Assembly (NCBI RefSeq): GCF_022568795.1 | Contig: NZ_JAKZHU010000001.1 | Coordinates: 1,302,001 to 1,366,000, forward strand | From: Arsenicicoccus dermatophilus | Lineage (GTDB): Bacteria > Actinomycetota > Actinomycetes > Actinomycetales > Dermatophilaceae | Length of the DNA: 64,000 nt | Reading direction: 5' to 3' | Part shown: in pieces, positions 53,266-62,978 of the stretch | Position numbering within the stretch: position 1 is the first letter of the stretch | How the letters are laid out: each line of letters opens with the position of its first letter | The notes under the pieces: model-generated | What the model saw: only the letters and a program-made list of their open reading frames with translations | Told to the model about the DNA's origin: nothing | Databases searched by the model: none | Made by a program: the position numbers and the translations under genes

Positions 53266-54051
53266 GTGAACCGGTTGGCAGCCCGGCGCAGGCACCCCGC
53301 CACGCTGTTCGTACTCCTCCTCGTGATGCTCTTCACGATCGGCACCGCGTATGCCGTTGCCAAGCCGCAGGTCGCCACGGCCCGCGCCACCGCCAGCTCG
53401 GACGAGGATGTCAAGGCCGGCAAGCAGATCTTCCTCGCCAACTGCGCCAGCTGCCACGGCGCCAACGCCCAGGGTGGCCCCGACGCCCCCACGCTCGCCG
53501 GTGTGGGAGCGGCCTCGGTGGACTTCCAGATGGGCACCGGGCGGATGCCGCTCGCCGCGCCCAACGTGCAGGCCCCCCGCAACAAGAAGCAGTTCTCCGA
53601 CAAGGAGATCGAGCAGGTCGGCGCCTACGTCGCGACCTTGGGCGAGGGACCTGCGGTCCCGGCCGCCGAGTTCACCGAGGGTGGCGGCGACGCCGCCAAG
53701 GGCGGCGAGATCTACCGCGTCAACTGCGCCATGTGCCACAACGCCGTCGGCGCCGGTGGTGCCCTGACCCGGGGCAAGTACGCTCCCACCCTGCGCGGGG
53801 TGCACGGCAAGCACATCTACGAGGCCATGCTGACCGGCCCGCAGTCGATGCCCGTCTTCTCCGACGCCAACCTGTCCCCCGAGGCCAAGCGCGATGTCAT
53901 CACCTACCTCGACGAGATGGACAAGGAGCGCAACCCCGGCGGCATCTCCCTCGGGGCGCTCGGCCCGGTCTCCGAAGGCCTGGTGGCCTGGACCCTGGGC
54001 ATCGGCCTGATGGTCCTGGCCGCCGTCTGGCTGGGCAAGAAGGCCGCCTGA
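53266..54051 (+). CDS. qcrC: Cytochrome bc1 complex di-heme cytochrome c subunit
   Basis: A 261-residue di-heme cytochrome c that passes electrons from the bc1 complex directly to the aa3 oxidase. It has an N-terminal membrane anchor/signal (TLFVLLLVMLFTIGTAYAVA), two CxxCH heme sites (NCASCHG and NCAMCHN) with axial Met candidates (GRMPLAAP, QSMPVF), and a C-terminal membrane helix (LVAWTLGIGLMVLAAVWLG). Two hemes replace a soluble cytochrome c, as is usual in actinobacteria. The GTG at 53266 follows ACAGGA. The stop overlaps the qcrA start. Confidence 0.95.
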   Translation: MNRLAARRRHPATLFVLLLVMLFTIGTAYAVAKPQVATARATASSDEDVKAGKQIFLANCASCHGANAQGGPDAPTLAGVGAASVDFQMGTGRMPLAAPNVQAPRNKKQFSDKEIEQVGAYVATLGEGPAVPAAEFTEGGGDAAKGGEIYRVNCAMCHNAVGAGGALTRGKYAPTLRGVHGKHIYEAMLTGPQSMPVFSDANLSPEAKRDVITYLDEMDKERNPGGISLGALGPVSEGLVAWTLGIGLMVLAAVWLGKKAA

Positions 54052-55172
54052 TGACCGACCACCCCTCCCACCCCGTTCCTGATGAGGGCTCACACCGCAT
54101 GACTGAATCCAGCGAGTTCGGCAAGGGCGCCGTGCGCCTCGACCAGGGCCACGTCGTCGGTGACGGCGGTATCCCCGAGCGCTTTCAGAACCCCGGCCTG
54201 CCGCCGCACGTGCAGCGCCTGGCGGACATCGACCCGGCCGCGGCCAAGCGCGCCGAGCTTCAGGTCGCCACCATGTTCATCCTGTCCATGCTGGGCACGC
54301 TCGCGTTTGTCGTGGCCTACTTCGCCATCCCCCGTGACAAGTACCTCGGGGTGCCCTTCATCGGGCAGGGCAACCTCATGCACCTCGTGCTCGGCCTGAC
54401 CCTCGCCATCAGCCTGTTCTTCATCGGCGCCGGCGCGGTCCACTGGGCCAAGACCCTGATGCCTGACCACGAGGTCGTCGAGGAGCGCCACCCGCTGCGC
54501 AGCACCGACGAGGAGCGGGCCGAGTTCGCCAGGGTCGTCTCCGGTGGTGCCGAGGCGGCCCAGCTCAACCGGCGCCCGCTCATCAAGATGACCCTCGGCG
54601 GCGCCCTGGGCCTGTTCTCCCTCCCGCTCGTCCTGCCCCTCCTCGGTGGCCTGGGCCCGGTGCCCGGCAACGCGCTGTCGACCACCTTCTGGGACGAGAA
54701 GTACTGGCCGAAGGGCCGTCGCCCCCGCCTGATGCGTGACCCCGAGATGCTTCCGATCCGGGCCGACGAGGTCACCATCGGCTCCGTCTTCCACGTCCTG
54801 CCCGAGGGCATCGACAAGGCCGAGCACCCGCTGGACGAGAAGGGCAAGGCCTCCGTCCTGCTGATGCGCCTCAACCCCCAGGACATCAAGGTCAAGAAGG
54901 CCCGTGACTGGGGTTATCAGGGCATCGTGGCCTATTCCAAGATCTGCACGCACGTGGGCTGCCCGGTGGGCCTCTACGAGCAGCAGACGCACCACCTGCT
55001 GTGCCCCTGCCACCAGTCGACCTTCGACGTCACGCAGGACTGCAAGGTCATCTTCGGGCCAGCGCACCGTCCGCTGCCCCAGCTGAAGATCAACGTGGAC
55101 GACGAGGGCTACCTCGTCGCCGAGTCCGGTTTCGCCGAGGCCGTCGGCCCGAGCTTCTGGGAGCGTGGCTGA
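54051..55172 (+). CDS. qcrA: Cytochrome bc1 complex Rieske iron-sulfur subunit
   Basis: A 373-residue Rieske protein carrying a [2Fe-2S] cluster. The cluster motifs are CTHVGCPVG and CPCHQSTFD (two Cys, two His). Unlike the mitochondrial form, there are three N-terminal membrane helices (FILSMLGTLAFVVAYF, LVLGLTLAISLFFIGAGAV, LGGALGLFSLPLVLPLLGGL), the actinobacterial pattern. The start overlaps the qcrC stop by one base (TGATG) and the stop overlaps qcrB the same way. Transfers electrons from quinol to QcrC. Confidence 0.95.
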   Translation: MTDHPSHPVPDEGSHRMTESSEFGKGAVRLDQGHVVGDGGIPERFQNPGLPPHVQRLADIDPAAAKRAELQVATMFILSMLGTLAFVVAYFAIPRDKYLGVPFIGQGNLMHLVLGLTLAISLFFIGAGAVHWAKTLMPDHEVVEERHPLRSTDEERAEFARVVSGGAEAAQLNRRPLIKMTLGGALGLFSLPLVLPLLGGLGPVPGNALSTTFWDEKYWPKGRRPRLMRDPEMLPIRADEVTIGSVFHVLPEGIDKAEHPLDEKGKASVLLMRLNPQDIKVKKARDWGYQGIVAYSKICTHVGCPVGLYEQQTHHLLCPCHQSTFDVTQDCKVIFGPAHRPLPQLKINVDDEGYLVAESGFAEAVGPSFWERG

Positions 55173-56899
55173 TGAGCACGAGCACCCGATCCACCCGCAC
55201 CCCCGACGCTCTGCGCGCCGACGACATCCGCGAGGTGCGCACCGCCCGCAAGCCGGGGGGCGCCGCTGGCGTGGGCACCTGGGTCGACGACCGCACGGGC
55301 GCCGCCAAGGGTCTGAGCCACATGCTCGGCAAGGTCTTCCCGGACCACTGGTCGTTCATGCTCGGCGAGGTCGCGATGTACTCGATGATCATCTGCCTGA
55401 TCACGGGCGTCTTCCTCACCATGTGGTTCGTGCCGAGCGCCGGCCACGTGCAGTACGACGGCAGCTATGTGCCGCTCAAGGGCATCCACATGTCCGAGGC
55501 CTACCGCTCCACGCTGAACATCAGCTTCGACGTGCGCGGCGGTCTGCTGATCCGGCAGATCCACCACTGGGCCGCGCTGCTCTTCGTGGTCGCCGTCGTG
55601 TGCCACATGTTCCGCGTCTTCTTCACCGGTGCCTTCCGCAAGCCGCGTGAGATCAACTGGGTCATCGGCTCCGTCCTCGCCATGCTCGCCCTCGTCGAGG
55701 GCTTCGCCGGCTACTCCCTCCCGGACGACCTGCTCTCCGGCACCGGTCTGCGTGCGGCCCAAGGCTTCATGCTGACGATCCCGGTCATCGGGTCGTACTT
55801 CGTGTACTTCCTGTTCGGCGGCACCTTCCCCGGCGAGGCGATCATCCCGCGCCTCTTCGCGGCGCACGTGCTGCTCCTGCCCGCCATCATGGTCGGCCTG
55901 CTGGCCGCCCACCTGGTGCTGCTGGTGGTCCACAAGCACACCCAGTACCCCGGGCCGGGTCGCACCAACGAGAACGTCGTCGGCTACCCCCTGATGCCGG
56001 TCTACATGGCCAAGGCCGGTGGCTTCTTCTTCATCGTCTTCGGCATCATCGCGCTGATCTCCAGCCTGTTCACGATCAACGCGATCTGGAACTACGGCCC
56101 CTACGAGCCGACCCAGGTCACCGCCGGCTCGCAGCCGGACTGGTACATGGGCTTCGCCGACGGCGCCCTGCGTCTGATGCCTGGCTGGACCGAGTTCACC
56201 ATCGGCGGCTTCACCTTCACCTACGGCATCCTCATCGGTTCGCTGCTGCTCCTCCCCCTCGTCTACGTCATCCTGGGGGCCTACCCCTTCTTCGAGCGCT
56301 GGATCACCGGGGACGTCCGTGAGCACCACCTGCTGCAGCGCCCGCGCAACGCCCCCACCCGCACCGCCCTGGGTCTGGCCGCCATCACGGCCTACACGAT
56401 CCTGTGGGCCGCGGCGGGCAACGACCTGATCGCCACGCACCTGCACCTGTCGATCAACGACATCACGCGGACCTTCCAGCTCGCGTTCCTCACCCTGCCG
56501 TTCATCGTCTTCGCCGTCACCAAGCGCATCTGCCTGGCGCTGCAGCGGCGCGACCGGGACATGGTCCTGCACGGCCGCGAGACCGGTCGGATCATCCGCA
56601 CCGCCGAGGGTCGGTTCTACGAGAAGCACGAGCCCCTGGACGAGTACACCCGCTGGAACCTCGTGCAGCACGAGCAGGATCGCCCGCTGGAGCTCGGCTC
56701 CGCGACGGACGCCAACGGCATCCCGCGCCCCGGCACGGCCTCGGAGAAGCGTCGCGCGCGGCTCTCGCGCTGGTTCTTCAAGGACGACATCCCGGCCGTC
56801 ACCCCGGCCGAGCTGGCTGCCGCCCACCACGACGGCCCCGACCACGAGGCCATCGAGGGAGCTCACGAGCAGGGTGGAGCCGTCGAGCGACACCACTGA
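55172..56899 (+). CDS. qcrB: Cytochrome bc1 complex cytochrome b subunit
   Basis: A 575-residue membrane protein with eight core helices and the two b hemes. Heme ligands lie in IRQIHHWAALLFVVAVVCHMFRVF and in RLFAAHVLLLPAIMVGLLAAHL (each cited in part). The quinol-oxidation loop has the GYSLPDDLLSG and PEWF-like replacement, here QPDWYMGF. A C-terminal cytoplasmic extension of about 130 residues (RRDRDMVLHGRETG onward) is typical of actinobacteria. QcrB homologs are the target of Q203-type inhibitors in mycobacteria. Last gene of the operon; a hairpin follows. Confidence 0.95.
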   Translation: MSTSTRSTRTPDALRADDIREVRTARKPGGAAGVGTWVDDRTGAAKGLSHMLGKVFPDHWSFMLGEVAMYSMIICLITGVFLTMWFVPSAGHVQYDGSYVPLKGIHMSEAYRSTLNISFDVRGGLLIRQIHHWAALLFVVAVVCHMFRVFFTGAFRKPREINWVIGSVLAMLALVEGFAGYSLPDDLLSGTGLRAAQGFMLTIPVIGSYFVYFLFGGTFPGEAIIPRLFAAHVLLLPAIMVGLLAAHLVLLVVHKHTQYPGPGRTNENVVGYPLMPVYMAKAGGFFFIVFGIIALISSLFTINAIWNYGPYEPTQVTAGSQPDWYMGFADGALRLMPGWTEFTIGGFTFTYGILIGSLLLLPLVYVILGAYPFFERWITGDVREHHLLQRPRNAPTRTALGLAAITAYTILWAAAGNDLIATHLHLSINDITRTFQLAFLTLPFIVFAVTKRICLALQRRDRDMVLHGRETGRIIRTAEGRFYEKHEPLDEYTRWNLVQHEQDRPLELGSATDANGIPRPGTASEKRRARLSRWFFKDDIPAVTPAELAAAHHDGPDHEAIEGAHEQGGAVERHH

Positions 56900-56914
56900 C
56901 CGTCCCTGGTCCGC

Positions 56915-56949
56915 TGCGGAGGCCCTCCCCCTCGGGGAGGGCCTCCGCA
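56915..56949 (+). terminator. Terminator hairpin after qcrB
   Basis: A perfect 16-bp stem (56915-56930 with 56934-56949) and a CTC loop lie 15 bases after the qcrB stop. Confidence 0.75.
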
Positions 56950-57013
56950 CGTCTGTCCGGGTGGCGCTGCTCAACCTGGCGGTCTCCGTCCGCCGCGGTC
57001 GGCGAGGCCGGAT

Positions 57014-57440
57014 ATGACGTCGACGATGCCGGGCAACAACGCCCAGGCCATGGATCACCAGTACGGCACGACGGACGACCTGCAGACCCGGTCGAGCTTC
57101 GGGGAGCCGAGCCCACCCGGCGACTCGCCCATGGACAGGGCGATCGCGGCCCTGGAGGCCGCTCGGGCCCGTCGGGTCCTGGAGATCGGGTGCGGCTGAG
57201 TGGCTTCGCCCAGCGCATGCGAGAGGAGGTGGGGGCCGACGTCGTCGCCACGGACCGCTCCGAGACCATGGTGCGGGCGTCCCGACGACGTGGCATCCCG
57301 GCGGAGGTGTCGCCGTCGCGGACCACGAGGCGGCCCGGACCTACCTCGCCACCCTCTCCCCCGCCGCTGCGGTCCGCCTGGAGCCCTACCCCGGCCGCAG
57401 GGAGTTCCAGGGCTGCAACGCCGTCTTCGTCGCCCGCTGA
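57014..57440 (+). pseudogene. Decayed SAM-dependent methyltransferase gene
   Basis: The first frame gives an N-terminus with HQYGTTDDLQ and the AdoMet motif RVLEIGCG, then hits a stop at 57197-57199. The family sequence continues at once in another frame (GFAQRMREEVGADVVATDRSETM), so the motif I codons suffered a small indel. After EIPAEV-like sequence near 57310 the reading jumps to a third frame encoding only the C-terminus (ADHEAARTYLATLSP, GCNAVFVAR, stop 57440). The middle half of the enzyme is gone. About 140 codons remain from an expected 230-260. Confidence 0.75.
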
Positions 57441-57462
57441 GGCCCGGCAGCCTGGCCCGGTG

Positions 57463-58331
57463 TCAGCAGGTGCCCCTCGCCACGGAGCCGCCCGCGGCGC
57501 GTAGCAGGAGGAGCGGGGTGAGCGCGACGGCCACCCAGATGCCGCCGAGGACGGGCCGGGGACCGAGAAGGCCTGCAGGGCCGGGATCGTCGCGGCGATG
57601 AGGACGGGCCCGGCCGCCATACCGGTGAAGGACCACCGCGCCGCCGCACGGGCCTGGTGCGTGCCTGGGGTGGCTCGGACGCGGATCGCACCCATGGACG
57701 AGTTCGCCAGGCTGGTGGTGAACAGGGTCGCCGCGAACAGCACCGCGGTCAGGACCACACCGGGCGTGCCGCCGATCAGGAGCGGGTACAGGATGTAGGG
57801 GGCCGAGCGGGCCCACGACGCGAGCCGCAGCGTCCGGTCGAGGCCGAGCCGCTCCGCCCCGTGCCGGGTGACCCACGAGCCGGCGAGGCCACCGATCGAC
57901 GGCAGGCCGAGGACCAGCGCGTACTCGGGGGGCGTGACGCCGAGCTCGCGCAGGTAGAACACCTGGCTGACCGGGGAGAAGGCGCCCGCCAGACCGGCGA
58001 ACGCGGTCCAGGACACCACCAGGGCGCGCAGGCGTGCGTCGCGCCATACCAGCGCCATCCCGTCGGTGATCAGGTGCCGCCGCTCTCCCACACCCCTCGC
58101 CGTGACCTGCGGGCGGGACTCAGGTCGGCGCAGCAGCGCCTGCGACGCAGACGAGAACGCGACGTTGGCCGCTCCGTAGCAGCGCGGGCAGCGCGACCGA
58201 GGAGTCCCCGCCAGCGGCCCCAGCGCGATCAGGGGAAGCACCACCCCGCCCACCGTCGAGCCGAGCTGGCTGATGGCGGTGCCTGCCCACGGTCGACGGA
58301 AGTCCGGGTCACCCCCGACGCCTACGTCCAC
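57463..58331 (-). pseudogene. Decayed MFS transporter gene
   Basis: The N-terminus (DFRRPWAGTAISQLGSTVGG) matches MFS exporters, but after about 30 residues the next several helices are missing. The frame resumes at YGAANVAFSSASQALLRR and continues through the C-terminal half (RALVVSWTAFAGLAGAFSPV, VLTAVLFAATLFTTSLAN). A frameshift near 57555-57565 separates FTGMAAGPVLIAATIPALQA from the end in another frame (PVLGGIWVAVALTPLLLL). It is clearly nonfunctional and lies beside the decayed methyltransferase. Confidence 0.75.
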
Positions 58332-58364
58332 CTACGGCCTCTGCGATGGCCCGCTGCGGGCTGC

Positions 58365-59597
58365 TCAGCGCCGGAGGGCGCTCTTCTTCTGCCAGTCGGT
58401 CCAGGTGTACTGCCACACGGTGATGCCCTCCTCGTCCAGGAAGGGCTTGTTGGTGCCCGTGAACTCCACCGGGTCACCGACCATCCCGTTGTCGAACATC
58501 CACTTGGCGTTGGCCATGCTCATGTTCGTGCAGCCGTGGGACACGTTCCGCTTGCCTTGGGCCCACTGCGACCAGGGGGCCGCGTGGAGGAACTCTCCGG
58601 TGGTCGTGAGCCGCATGTTCCACTCGGTGTCGAGCTTGTAGTAGTTCGGGTCACCCTTGGGGATGCCGACCGTCTCGGAGTCCATGGTCATGTGGCCGAC
58701 CTTCTCCATGATGACCTTGATGCCCGACCGGGTCGTGAAGCCCGGCTTGCCGGTGGTGACCGGGATCGTCTTGACGAGCTTGCCGTCCCGGAAGACCGAC
58801 ATCTGGTGGGCCTTCATGTCCACCTTGGCGACCTGCGAGCGGGCGATGGTGAACTGCTCCTTGTCGTCCCGCGTCACCCACTTGTCCTCGCCGGTCTGGA
58901 CCCCGTCCAGGAGCGCCTCGACGGTCACCTTGGTGCCCGGCTTCCAGTAGCTCGCCGGCCGCCACATGACGCGTCGGTCGTCGACCCAACCCCACGACCC
59001 CGCGACCACCGGGGTGGTCGTGACCTTCAGGTGCTTCTCCACCTCGGCCTTGAACTTCGGGTCCTTGACCGCCGAGGAGAAGGACACCATCGCCGGCATG
59101 CCCACGCCCACGGTGTCGTCCATGGGGGTCAGGGCGTACTTGGCGACGGTGTCCGGACGCAGGGTGGCGAAGGAGCTCTTGAGCGGCTGCGTGGTCCCGT
59201 CGGTGCGGGTGATCGTGCCGGTGACGTCGTATGTCGTGCCGAGCTTGAGGTTGCGCCTGGGCGTCCAGGTGCCGTCGGCGAAGGCGCCCTCGACGGGCTC
59301 CCCCTCCCGGGCCACCACCTTGACGTCGGAGACCTCTCCCCCGGTCACCGCGACCTTGATCGGCGTGTTCGGCGCGATGCCCTTGGCGCCGTCGGCAGGG
59401 GTCATCACGACCTTGGCGGGCGGTGCAGGCGGGGTCGACGAGGGGGACGGCACCTCGCCGTCGTCGCTTCCGGTCGCTCCTGCCGGTCGCACCGTCTGGG
59501 TCCCCTGTGCGGCCTGCTTGTCGCCGCTGCAGGCGCTCAGGCCCCCGGCCAGCACCAGCGCCATCGCCAGTCCCACAGTGGTCGTCCTGGACGTCAT
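58365..59597 (-). CDS. L,D-transpeptidase lipoprotein (LdtMt2-like)
   Basis: A 410-residue cell-wall enzyme that makes 3-3 peptidoglycan cross-links. It has a lipoprotein signal ending in GGLSACSG, a Ser/Pro-rich spacer, an Ig-like domain (about 65-160, starting MTPADGAKGIAPNTPIKV), a second Ig-like region, and a C-terminal YkuD domain. The catalytic Cys is in KRNVSHGCTNMSMANAKW, with His before it (FLHAAPWSQWAQG). The W/K-rich tail is also family-like. Such enzymes resist most penicillins but are inhibited by carbapenems. The ATG follows GGGGAGACG. TACCCT at 59627-59632 is a candidate -10 box. Confidence 0.92.
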   Translation of the reverse strand: MTSRTTTVGLAMALVLAGGLSACSGDKQAAQGTQTVRPAGATGSDDGEVPSPSSTPPAPPAKVVMTPADGAKGIAPNTPIKVAVTGGEVSDVKVVAREGEPVEGAFADGTWTPRRNLKLGTTYDVTGTITRTDGTTQPLKSSFATLRPDTVAKYALTPMDDTVGVGMPAMVSFSSAVKDPKFKAEVEKHLKVTTTPVVAGSWGWVDDRRVMWRPASYWKPGTKVTVEALLDGVQTGEDKWVTRDDKEQFTIARSQVAKVDMKAHQMSVFRDGKLVKTIPVTTGKPGFTTRSGIKVIMEKVGHMTMDSETVGIPKGDPNYYKLDTEWNMRLTTTGEFLHAAPWSQWAQGKRNVSHGCTNMSMANAKWMFDNGMVGDPVEFTGTNKPFLDEEGITVWQYTWTDWQKKSALRR

Positions 59598-59626
59598 CGT
59601 GTTCGTCTCCCCTCGGTGTTCCGGTT

Positions 59627-59632
59627 CAGGGT
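59627..59632 (-). promoter_or_regulatory. Candidate -10 box for L,D-transpeptidase gene
   Basis: TACCCT on the minus strand lies 29 bases before the ATG at 59597, allowing a short leader with the GGGGAG ribosome site. Confidence 0.4.
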
Positions 59633-59729
59633 ACCGGGGTCACTCTCGTACGGCGCGGGGTGCCTGACACGCCGCACCAAGGCCACCACGAATCGTTATC
59701 GCCCCTGCCGGGAAAGCCTCGATCGTGCT

Positions 59730-59762
59730 GAGGCCCCGCTGACCGGACGTCAGCGGGGCCTC
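59730..59762 (-). terminator. Terminator hairpin after ctaF
   Basis: A perfect 14-bp stem (59730-59743 with 59749-59762) and a CGGAC loop lie 17 bases beyond the ctaF stop on the minus strand. It separates the cta operon from the L,D-transpeptidase gene. Confidence 0.7.
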
Positions 59763-59779
59763 GATGGTTGCACGGGCAA

Positions 59780-60184
59780 TCAGACGTGATGGGGTCCCTG
59801 GAAGAACTCGAACACCCAACCCAGCAGGCCGATGACGCCCAGGATGAGGGCCAGCAGGAAGAACCACCAGCCGACGGCGAGTCCCATGAAGACCATGGCG
59901 GCGGCGCCGGCGGCCACGATGGGCCACCAGGACTGCGGCGCGAAGAAGCCGTAGTCGCCCTCGGCGTCCGCGATCTCGCCACGAGGGTTGTCCTCGGGGC
60001 CGAGCCCGGGCAGACGCTTGACGGTCGCCCGGAGGTAGAACGCCACCATCCACATCATGGGAACGAGGAGCAGCAGCGCGACCACGCCGACCGGCTCGTG
60101 AAAGCCGGTGACGAACCCGTAGACCAGACCCACGGGGATGAAGAAGGTGCCCAGGACGCTGAACAGCTTGATGGCAGCGTTCAT
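59780..60184 (-). CDS. ctaF: Cytochrome c oxidase subunit IV (actinobacterial CtaF)
   Basis: A 134-residue actinobacteria-specific oxidase subunit with four membrane helices (LFSVLGTFFIPVGLVYGF, PVGVVALLLLVPMMWMVAFYL, WWPIVAAGAAAMVFMGLAVGW, FLLALILGVIGLLGWVFEFF). The central loop LGPEDNPRGEIADAEGDYGFF is highly conserved. It stabilises the aa3 oxidase in the bcc-aa3 supercomplex. It starts two bases after the ctaD stop and matches Rv2199c. Confidence 0.93.
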   Translation of the reverse strand: MNAAIKLFSVLGTFFIPVGLVYGFVTGFHEPVGVVALLLLVPMMWMVAFYLRATVKRLPGLGPEDNPRGEIADAEGDYGFFAPQSWWPIVAAGAAAMVFMGLAVGWWFFLLALILGVIGLLGWVFEFFQGPHHV

Positions 60185-60186
60185 GA

Positions 60187-61926
60187 TCAGCGCACGTCCT
60201 CTCGGGTGGTGGAGGTGGCACCGTCACGCTCGGCCGTGCGGGCACCGAGGCGCTCCATGGTGGCCGGGTCGGCAACGGGGTGAGCACCCTCGGCGTCCGG
60301 GTGGTGCAGGTCCCATGCGGGCCGCTCGGAGCGGATCCGCGGGATGCTGTCGAAGTTGTGACGCGGGGGCGGGCAGGAGGTCGCCCACTCGAGCGAGCCG
60401 CCGTAGCCCCACGGGTCGTCGACGAGGACCTTGGGCGCCTTGCGGTGCGTGATCCAGACGTTCCACAGGAACGGCAGCATCGACAGCGACAGCAGCAGCG
60501 AGAAGACCGTGGAGATCTGGTTGAACAGCTGGAAGCCGTCCTCGGGCAGGTAGTCCGCGTAGCGGCGGGGCATACCGTCCACGCCGAGCCAGTGCTGGAT
60601 CAGGAAGGTGCCGTGGAAGCCCACGAAGAGCAGCCAGAAGTGGATCTTGCCCCACCGCTCGTCCAGCATCTTGCCGGTGAACTTGGGCCACCAGAAGTAG
60701 AAGCCGGAGAACATCGCGAAGACCACGGTGCCGAAGATCGTGTAGTGGAAGTGCGCCACCACGAAGTAGGAGTCGGACAGGTGGAAGTCCATGGCCGGGC
60801 TGGCCAGGATGACACCGGTCAGACCGCCGAAGCAGAAGGTGACGATGAAGCCGATCGCCCAGATCATCGGCGTCTCGAAGGTGAGCGAGCCACCCCACAT
60901 CGTGCCGATCCAGTTGAAGAACTTCACGCCGGTCGGGACCGCGATGAGCATGGTCATGACGGAGAAGAACGGCAGCAGGACCTGGCCGGTGACGTACATG
61001 TGATGGGCCCACACCGACATCGACAGGGCAGCGATCGCGACCGTGGCGAAGATCAGGGTCTTGTAACCGAAGATCGGCTTGCGGGAGAAGACCGGGATGA
61101 CCTCGCTGATGATGCCGAAGAACGGCAGCGCGATGATGTAGACCTCGGGGTGCCCGAAGAACCAGAAGAGGTGCTGCCACAGCACGGGCCCGCCGTTGGC
61201 CGGGTCGTAGACGTGGGCGCCGAACTTGCGGTCCGCGCCGAGCGCGAACAGGGCGGCGGCCAGCACCGGGAACACCATGATCACCAGGATCGAGGTGACC
61301 AGGATGGTCCAGGTGAAGACCGACATGCGGAACATGGTCATGCCCGGCGCCCGCATGCACAGGATCGTGGTGATGAAGTTGACCGAGCCCAGGATGGTGC
61401 CGAAACCACCGAGGGTCAGACCGAAGACCCACAGGTCACCCCCGAGACCGGGGCTGTAGGTGGCGTCGGACAGGGGCGCGTAGGCGAACCAGCCGAAGGA
61501 GGCGGCGCCGGCCGGGGTGAGGAAGCCGAAGGCCGCCACCAGACCCCCGAAGAGGTACATCCAGTAGGCCAGCGCGTTCAACCGCGGGAAGGCGACGTCG
61601 GGGGCACCGATCTGGATCGGGACCAGCGCGTTGGCGAAGCCGGCGAACAGCGGTGTCGCGAACAGCAGCAGCATGATCGTGCCGTGCATCGTGAACAGCT
61701 GGTTGAACTGCTCCGGGTTGTCCACGACCTGCAGACCCGGCTGGAACAGCTCGAGGCGGATGAAGACCGCCAGCAGGCCACCGATGAGGAAGAAGATGAA
61801 CGACGTGACGAAGTACAGGTTGCCGATGACCTTGTGGTCGGTCGTCGTCAGGACCTTGGCGATCTGGGTCCCGAGCGAGTGCTTGCGCTCAGTCCCAGGC
61901 AGCGCTTGCGCGGTGGCTGTAGCCAT
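60187..61926 (-). CDS. ctaD: Cytochrome c oxidase subunit I
   Basis: A 579-residue catalytic subunit of the aa3 oxidase with twelve membrane helices. Heme a and CuB ligands are visible: [23 protein letters not shown] (CuB His and its cross-linked Tyr), VWAHHMYV (two CuB His) and HFHYTIFG (heme a3 and a His). K-channel sequence [18 protein letters not shown] is present. The C-terminal extension (about 545-579) is hydrophilic. The ATG overlaps the ctaC stop (ATGA). In M. tuberculosis ctaD lies elsewhere, so its place between ctaC and ctaF is a difference. Confidence 0.96.
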   Translation of the reverse strand: MATATAQALPGTERKHSLGTQIAKVLTTTDHKVIGNLYFVTSFIFFLIGGLLAVFIRLELFQPGLQVVDNPEQFNQLFTMHGTIMLLLFATPLFAGFANALVPIQIGAPDVAFPRLNALAYWMYLFGGLVAAFGFLTPAGAASFGWFAYAPLSDATYSPGLGGDLWVFGLTLGGFGTILGSVNFITTILCMRAPGMTMFRMSVFTWTILVTSILVIMVFPVLAAALFALGADRKFGAHVYDPANGGPVLWQHLFWFFGHPEVYIIALPFFGIISEVIPVFSRKPIFGYKTLIFATVAIAALSMSVWAHHMYVTGQVLLPFFSVMTMLIAVPTGVKFFNWIGTMWGGSLTFETPMIWAIGFIVTFCFGGLTGVILASPAMDFHLSDSYFVVAHFHYTIFGTVVFAMFSGFYFWWPKFTGKMLDERWGKIHFWLLFVGFHGTFLIQHWLGVDGMPRRYADYLPEDGFQLFNQISTVFSLLLSLSMLPFLWNVWITHRKAPKVLVDDPWGYGGSLEWATSCPPPRHNFDSIPRIRSERPAWDLHHPDAEGAHPVADPATMERLGARTAERDGATSTTREDVR

Positions 61927-62822
61927 CAGTTGCTCCCCTGGCTGGTCGGGATGAGGGTCTGCTGGGCAGGCTCGATCTTCTCGCGGTTGAGGCCGTTGGC
62001 GAGCTGGCCGACCTTGCCTCGCGCCTTCTGGTCGGCGATGAACTTGTCGTACTCCGCCTGGGACACGACCTTGACGTTGAACAGCATCTGGGAGTGGTAG
62101 GCGCCACAGAGCTCGGCGCACTTGCCCTTGTAGGTGCCCTCGCGGTCGGTCTTGACCTGGAACTTGTTGACCCGGCCCGGGATCATGTCGAGTTTCTGCT
62201 GGAAGGCCGGCACCCAGAAGGAGTGGATGACGTCGCGGGTCGTCAGGATGAACTCGACGCGCTTGTGCACCGGCAGGACGAGGGTCGGCAGGGCTGCCTC
62301 GGCCCCGGGCTTGCCGTTGAGGTTGCCCTGGACACCGTCCACGTAGGTGTTGGCGTCGACGTAGTTGAAGTCCCAGCTCCACTGCTTGCCCACGACGTTG
62401 ACCCGCACGTCGGGCTTGGCGGAGGTGTCGAGCAGCGCGGCCTCGTCGCGAGCGGTGTAGTAGAACAGCACGCCCACCATGAGGATCGGGACGACGGTGT
62501 AGAAGATCTCGATCGGCACGTTGTAGCGCAGCTGCGCCGGGTAGCCCGTGTCGGACTTCTTCCGGCGGAAGGCGACCATGCAGTAGATGGTCAGACCCCA
62601 CACGATGCAGCCGACCACGAGGGCCGCGATCCAGGACCACACCCAGAGGTTCTCGATGCGCTCGGTCGACGTGGTGGCTCCCCGCGGGAGGAAGCCGCGG
62701 GTGACGGCCTCGCTGCATCCGCCGAGCAAGGGGGTGAGGACCAGCAAGGTCCCGGCGCCGACGACGGCGCGGACCCGGGAGGCCGCTCGGGATGAGTCAT
62801 CGTGCCTGCGCAACAGACGCAC
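61926..62822 (-). CDS. ctaC: Cytochrome c oxidase subunit II
   Basis: A 298-residue CuA-bearing subunit that receives electrons from QcrC. It has a lipoprotein signal with [15 protein letters not shown], two membrane helices ([20 protein letters not shown] and [21 protein letters not shown]) and the CuA motif [12 protein letters not shown], with an upstream HSFWVPAF His. The GTG at 62822 abuts GGAAGG too closely; an in-frame TTG at 62813 has better spacing. TAGGGT at 62877-62882 is a likely -10 box. First gene of the ctaC-ctaD-ctaF operon. Confidence 0.95.
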   Translation of the reverse strand: MRLLRRHDDSSRAASRVRAVVGAGTLLVLTPLLGGCSEAVTRGFLPRGATTSTERIENLWVWSWIAALVVGCIVWGLTIYCMVAFRRKKSDTGYPAQLRYNVPIEIFYTVVPILMVGVLFYYTARDEAALLDTSAKPDVRVNVVGKQWSWDFNYVDANTYVDGVQGNLNGKPGAEAALPTLVLPVHKRVEFILTTRDVIHSFWVPAFQQKLDMIPGRVNKFQVKTDREGTYKGKCAELCGAYHSQMLFNVKVVSQAEYDKFIADQKARGKVGQLANGLNREKIEPAQQTLIPTSQGSN

Positions 62823-62876
62823 CTTCCGACATGAGGCTAACTACAAGGCTGACAGATACATGGGACAGACATGGGC

Positions 62877-62882
62877 ACCCTA
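62877..62882 (-). promoter_or_regulatory. Candidate -10 box for ctaC-ctaD-ctaF
   Basis: TAGGGT on the minus strand lies 54 bases before the annotated GTG. The leader between includes the AT-richer stretch around 62840-62870. Confidence 0.4.
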
Positions 62883-62978
62883 CCCTGAACCGAACCCGGA
62901 TGACTCCCCCACGCGCGCGCAGGTGCGGAACGCAGTGTGACGAGGACGACGTCGGGATCGGCACCGTCCTTCGGCCGG

